NCBI GenBank assembly: GCA_014898415.1
Contig: RCTD01000004.1
Span: 1,363,001-1,427,000 of the forward strand
Direction: 5' to 3'
Source: Stromatinia cepivora
Lineage: Eukaryota > Ascomycota > Leotiomycetes > Helotiales > Sclerotiniaceae
DNA length: 64,000 nucleotides
Shown: positions 59,272-64,000 of the stretch, piece by piece
Position numbering within the stretch: position 1 is the first letter of the stretch
Layout of the letters: each line of letters opens with the position of its first letter
Position numbers and translations under genes: made by a program
Notes under the pieces: model-generated
What the model was told of the DNA's origin: nothing
Databases searched by the model: none
The model's input: the letters and a program-made list of their open reading frames with translations, nothing else

Positions 59272-61180
59272 TCAGGGATCTCCCTCCAATCGAATTTCAT
59301 GTCCATTCCCCTCGTAAACCAACCAACTCGCACCAAAAGCAACACAAGCTTCAATCATCAGTATCCACCACGCCATACCCACCACCCCCCTTTTCAAGCC
59401 TTGTCCATACACCGCACTGAAAACGAGCGGACCCAATGTTCTGGACCCAGCACTCACGCTCTGCGCAATGCCATGAATAGTGCTGAGGACACTCGGGTGC
59501 GGCGTACAATTATTGATAAGGATGAGCGAGCTGGGAAGCGCAAATGTACGGCCTGTAACAACGAGGAGCAACAGACTACAAATTCCAATCCAAATCCATG
59601 GGCCGTCTGCTGCGTGCGGTGATTCTGATCTCGTTGGAAATAATGCTAGGAATGGAGCAAGTGCATAAGCGAGGGGGAAAAGTGCCAGGGCGTAGCGGTA
59701 TGCATATAACACGCCCAAACGGTGCGTTACCCATGAATAGACACCGAATTGTAACGTCAGGCCCATTGCACCGATGATACCAATTGCTGTTCCAATGATA
59801 ACTGGTGAGAGACCTAAGCCTCCTGTGAAGAAGAGAGGAGGGTGTGGTGTGTAATCCGGCGGGTCTGGGCGGGCAGTATCAAAGCGAGGCGTAGAAAGGA
59901 ATAAGAACCAGAGATTTTGAAAAGCGCTTGTATGGCCTTGTATAAGCCCATGGGCGACCATAGTTGCAATGACATTGCGACGAAGTATGCGGCGGAATGG
60001 TAGTTTCGCACGTGGTTGGTACGAGCTTTTGGTTTCTGTGGTGTATTCCGAAGGTACTGTCATTTCAATATCGTTAACATTATCCTCCACTTCTAGCCGG
60101 GCATATTGAGACTGTCGCGGCCTGCAACAAATGATCCGAGCCATTAATCGCCCCAACTTGAGGCCCGGATCAGAGAGATGCTGACGATCAATATGTGTCT
60201 GAAAAACGTGTCAGTGGAGTTTGAAACAGGAATTGTGAGCTTTTAAATACCTCTTCAAGACCTAAAATTATAAGGAGAAGCGAAATAAACAACAGCAAAG
60301 CATTGAACAAGTTTGGTAACGCATATGGATATTTCAGCATCCATTCCACACCTTCTGTGCCACCAAGCTTGCTTCCAGGCCCAAATGCCCGGGGAAAAGT
60401 GTGGACCGGATCCTGTAACCAACCACCAAGTAGAGGACCAAAAAGAATACCAACATTGAACATAATGGGCATCAACAAGAAAGCCTTAGTCTGATACTTC
60501 TTTTCGCGAATAATCTCAGAAGTCATCGTCCGCATGATGCTGACATTGCCGTTCAAGGCTCCGCCAAGACAACGGAAAAATAGTGCAGGAGCAAAAGAAC
60601 GACAAAATCCCACGCCAACTGTGGATGTAAGCGTCCCTAACAAACCGATGATGAGCACATTTTTTCTGCCCACCGAGGCCTTGTCAGCCACGCGGCCCCA
60701 TATCATCGCTGTGAGGCACTGAGCGGCTGTGAAGCCGCCTGAAAGGTAGCCTGCCTGTGAAGAAATGGTCGAGTCCGGAAGTGATGGGTTAAAGAATCGC
60801 AGCATGAAGAACATGTACGAGTTTATGCTGGACTGGACTATGGGCTCAGCCATGCGCGCAAGAGCTAGGATGAAAAGCTGGTCTTTTCTGGGTAGAGAGA
60901 GCCATGATGCTGGCTTCTCCTTCTCGTTTTTAGGTGCCACGCTGGCTATCCCATTTGAGGTACCCTCTTCTTCGCGGGTGGGAGTGGCGTTGGCTTTAAT
61001 TAGCTCGAGATGGTCGTTGTCACTGTCATTTAGAGCGGTATCAGAACTATCGTCTGAGGAGGATCGAGGCGAAAGATCGCTTATCCGTTTTCCATCTTCT
61101 TTGTCTGTATCTGTGGTTGGCGTATTGACTGTAGAGTCGCCCGCATACTCAGTCTTGCTGTCGCCTACCATTGGCAACAT
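59272..61180 (-). CDS. MFS transporter, ZIFL type (putative metabolite exporter)
   Basis: The exons (minus strand) are 60251-61180 and 59272-60198, with a GTATTT donor, a TTCAG acceptor and phase 0, giving 618 residues. The start is ATG 61180 (MLPMVGDSKTEYAGD). The hydrophilic head (1-95, Asp/Ser-rich) precedes RKDQLFILALARMAEPIVQS (TM1), GYLSGGFTAAQCLTAMIWGR followed by VADKASVGRK (the loop 2-3 G-x3-D-x-x-GRK motif), SFAPALFFRCLGGALNGNVS and ILFGPLLGGWLQDP. The second half has a long cytoplasmic loop and six further helices. Fungal ZIFL-type proteins often sit in metabolite clusters as exporters; here it lies between two P450s and is divergent from P450-2. Confidence 0.9.
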
Positions 61181-62047
61181 TATTGCTGAAGCAGTGAAAG
61201 GATATCCGGTAACTTCCTCCGCCTATACTTTATGCCAGTAGACACAGGTAACACCTAACCAATGAGATACAATGGATCTTTCAAAAAATGCCACCCAATC
61301 TTTCAAGATGGGCACTGGTTTGTGGGAAGAATCTTGCGCGTAAAGAAGCCAAGAACAGAATCAAAAGACAAGGACCCTTTACTTCGCAATCACTAGCAGC
61401 TAATGAAGGAATCCTTCGATGAACATGGTAACTTTCAGGGTATTGCAGCTGCTCGTGAAGGCGATTTTGCCACTTCGGTTGGTCGTGGGGCTCTTATGCA
61501 CCAACCCTGCTTTTTATAGAGAAGGGAATCCTACTGTGCCACATATCATATCGCTTAAGTGGGGATTAAACCACCCCAGAAGTGCACTTCCCTTGCAACG
61601 CTTTTGAACTAGCGTTCAGCCACTAAATGCTTATCTCCAGACCCTGGTCCCGCGCTAGGGAATCCACTTTGATCGTAATAATAAGCACAAAACAAGTTTT
61701 GTTCTAACAAGATAGACTATCATGATATCAACTCGGGGTAACTGGGTTCCTCAATGTTTTAGTCCATGCATAACAAGTAGCACGTACTGTACAAAGCTTC
61801 TACCAATCGCGGAGCTCTTACCCTTCCCCTCTTACCCTTCCCACGGCTGGTTCCAACATGTAGCTCGCAAAGGGTCAAAGGATTAGCTAGCTAGATCGGT
61901 CTTTTCGGCTTTCGCGCTTGATGTACATCTGTTTGTATTCGTGAACGATTCCGTCTCTCCAAGGATAACGGCATTTTCTAATATATAGACAGTAAATCTG
62001 ACCTATGAAACTGAAATTTTTTCAAATATGCGTTCTTATGTGCCATC
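61181..62047. promoter_or_regulatory. Divergent promoter between the MFS exporter and P450-2
   Basis: An 867-base gap carrying both promoters. It holds ACTTTGATCG and CGCGGAGCTC segments but no motif clearly shared with the other divergent promoter by eye. Confidence 0.5.
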
Positions 62048-63641
62048 ATGGAGCTGTCATTGTATACTGGTAGTGGACAACAATTGGTTGGACGATGTAT
62101 CATTGTGATCATAGTCATTGCCTTAGGTCTACTATTGCCGAAGTGGAAAAGATCCAGGGATATCCGGAATCTGAAGCGGCAACACAACTGCGCAGAAACA
62201 AACAAGTATCCTCATCAGGATGTCCTAGGCACAGATCTAGCTCGCATTCGAGCTCAGGCAGTCCGAGAAGGTCACCTTTTCAGATTGTACAAGTCGCAAT
62301 TTGACACTTACGGCAAGACTTTCTCCGAAGTCTGGCGTGGTACGACGCTGTTTAATACTACCGAGCCGGCAAATATTCAGCATGTAGCGGCATCGGCTGC
62401 GGAAGACTTTGGCAAAGACCCTGATAGGGAAATAGCTCAATGGCCGCTTTTGGGGCCCAGCATTTTCTCAGATGGACCTGCTTGGAGTTTGTCGAGAGAT
62501 TTGGCGAAACCTATATTTGCCAGGGCAGAACTGTCGGACCTTGATTTCTTTGCTTCTTGTGTAGACAAGTTTTTGGAGTTACTTCCGGAAAAAGGCGAGA
62601 CATTTGACATTCAGCCATTGCTGCATAGACTAGTATGTGGACCGCAAGGAGTGTTTGGAATATGGCACTAACATTTCTGTTACTTAGTTCCTGGATTCCT
62701 CCATGGATTTCATTTTTGGGCGCTCTTTAAACGCTCTACAAGCGGAAGCCTCACCTGAGAGTGTTGAATTCACTGAAGCTTTTACTACGGGACTGAAAGA
62801 AGTCAGTGCTCGGCGCGATGCGCCATGGTTTCAGTTCCACTACCAGCGATTCATTGAAGGCCCAACTTGGAAGAAGGCCTACAAGACAGTTCATCGATTC
62901 GTTGATAGACAAGTACAGTTGGCTCTTCTAGATACAGCGGAAGAGGGGGCTAATGATGTACATTCGGAGAGGAAACGCTATGTCTTGCTCCATGAGATGG
63001 CTAAACAGATCCGGGATCCTATTGCGCTTCGATATCACGTATTAGGTTTCTTCGCACCAGCACGGGATGTGACCTCCAGGCTAGTGGCTAATGCCCTGTT
63101 CCAACTCGCCCGGCATCCGAATGAATGGACGAAGCTTCGCCGCATTTCTTTAGAACTGGGCGACGCCCCGCTGTCGTTTGGAAAGCTAAAACAACTAGCC
63201 GAGTTCAGGTATGTGTTGCAGGAGACCATCAGGACCGTTGGGCCGGCAGCAAGGATATGGCGCGCTGCCGTACGCGACACAATTCTGCCGAAAGGAGGAG
63301 GTGACGACCAAACGCAGCCGGTGTTTATCCCTCGAGGGTCGCCAGTAGTGCTCGGCACATGGTGCATGAACCATGACAGTGACATTTGGGGCGATGATGT
63401 GGAAATGTTCAGGCCTGATCGATTCATTGGGCGTAAGATGAATTGGGAATTCCTTCCGTTCTATGGAGGACCAAGAATTTGTCCTGCACAGCAACAGGCC
63501 ATGACCCAGGCTGCTTATGTGCTAGTGCGACTGACGCAGATGTTTGAGATAATCGAGAACCGAGATCCAGAGCCAGAATTCCTGCAACTAATCAAGATGG
63601 GCGTTGAAAGCATGAACGGGGCTAAGATTGCCTTCAGATAA
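62048..63641 (+). CDS. Cytochrome P450, CYP52-like
   Basis: A heme mono-oxygenase of 512 residues. The exons are 62048-62632 and 62688-63641, with a GTATGT donor, a CTTAG acceptor and phase 0. It has an N-terminal membrane helix (GRCIIVIIVIALGLLLP). Motifs: I-helix GFFAPARDVTS (the usual AGRDTT is altered to PARDVT), ExxR as QETIRT, FRPDRFI (PERF-like), and the heme loop FLPFYGGPRICPAQQQA with Cys460. The FxGGPRxC form is that of CYP52 and related fungal n-alkane or fatty-acid omega-hydroxylases, so a long-chain lipid substrate is likely (inference). It is divergently paired with the exporter, at the far end of the candidate cluster. Confidence 0.9.
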
Positions 63642-64000
63642 CCAATGAACTATCTCCATAGTAGACGATGAATAGTCCAGTGGAGGAAAAGATATCAGAA
63701 TTGAAAGGCGAGGCTCAAAAAACCTGATATATCCCCTTATTGGTTCAGGCTACTTGTGTAAGTAGGAAGAGCCATGGCTATAGATGCGACATAAATTGGG
63801 TAGTCAAGTTCTTACAACCTGAGTCTTTGGCCTCAAGACAAGAACATGCCTCATAAATTGGTGAGGTGCTTCAGGAAGGCTTCGTGGCATTCGAAATGGC
63901 GACGTCCTTCCACAGGCTATGGTGTGACACGGAACCAGATGATCTCTTGATTTTCGGGGAATTCCAGTCTTGTATGTAAAACTTTTCAATACTATCAAAT
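63642..64000. other. Right edge; possible 3' end of a minus-strand gene
   Basis: A minus-strand frame is open from the window edge (about 63998) to a stop at 63804 and ends PHQFMRHVLVLRPKTQVVRT. The composition is protein-like. It could be the last exon of a gene that starts beyond the window. No family is recognised. Confidence 0.3.

Noticed and set aside
1..64000. tRNA or rRNA genes
   Set aside because: I looked for GGTTCGANNCC B-boxes with a matching A-box and found only isolated partial matches; no cloverleaf is supported.

Overview
This window looks like nuclear DNA of a filamentous ascomycete (Pezizomycotina). Most genes have short GT-AG introns (49-150 bases). The gene set is fungal: NCS6/CTU1, orotidylate decarboxylase with the long filamentous-fungus insertion, QCR6, SSA-type HSP70, WBP2-like, ZIFL-type MFS and P450s. 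One long AT-rich block holds a retrotransposon whose two LTRs differ by C-to-T and G-to-A transitions, the mark of repeat-induced point mutation (RIP). A leotiomycete near Botrytis/Sclerotinia would fit, but that placement is inference.

Layout. 0-15 kb is a housekeeping stretch: tRNA thiolase NCS6 (+), an RraA-like aldolase (-), OMP decarboxylase URA3/pyrG (+), an FLVCR-like MFS transporter (-), the complex III hinge protein QCR6 (-) and a WBP2-like PPxY protein (-). 15-18 kb has no gene and is full of decayed tandem duplications. An HSP70 gene (18.4-20.9 kb, -) follows, with a repeat-filled intron and a clear upstream heat-shock element. 21-35.7 kb is sparse: a VWA-domain protein (+), an uncharacterised 595-residue protein (-), a possible small multi-exon gene at 31-31.6 kb, minisatellites and coding-like remnants.

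35.74-43.49 kb is the repeat block. It starts with an 801-base fold-back element that has Fot1/pogo-like ends and a TA duplication. About 200 bases later comes a complete 6,746-base Ty1/copia element on the minus strand, with 212-base LTRs and the 5-base duplication ATCTA. Both are mutated towards AT, and I see no intact gene in either.

44.6-50.4 kb holds a small Cys-rich tail protein (-), an aminoglycoside-phosphotransferase-fold protein (-) with further exons upstream, and a small uncharacterised protein (+). A broken ZIFL-type MFS gene lies at 50.6-51.4 kb.

52.8-63.6 kb looks like a small specialised-metabolite cluster: an ATP-grasp amide ligase (-), a many-intron P450 (+), a ZIFL-type MFS exporter (-) and a CYP52-like P450 (+). 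They form two divergent pairs. No PKS, NRPS or terpene synthase is visible, so the ATP-grasp ligase is the most likely core enzyme. This is the best candidate here for an undescribed system.
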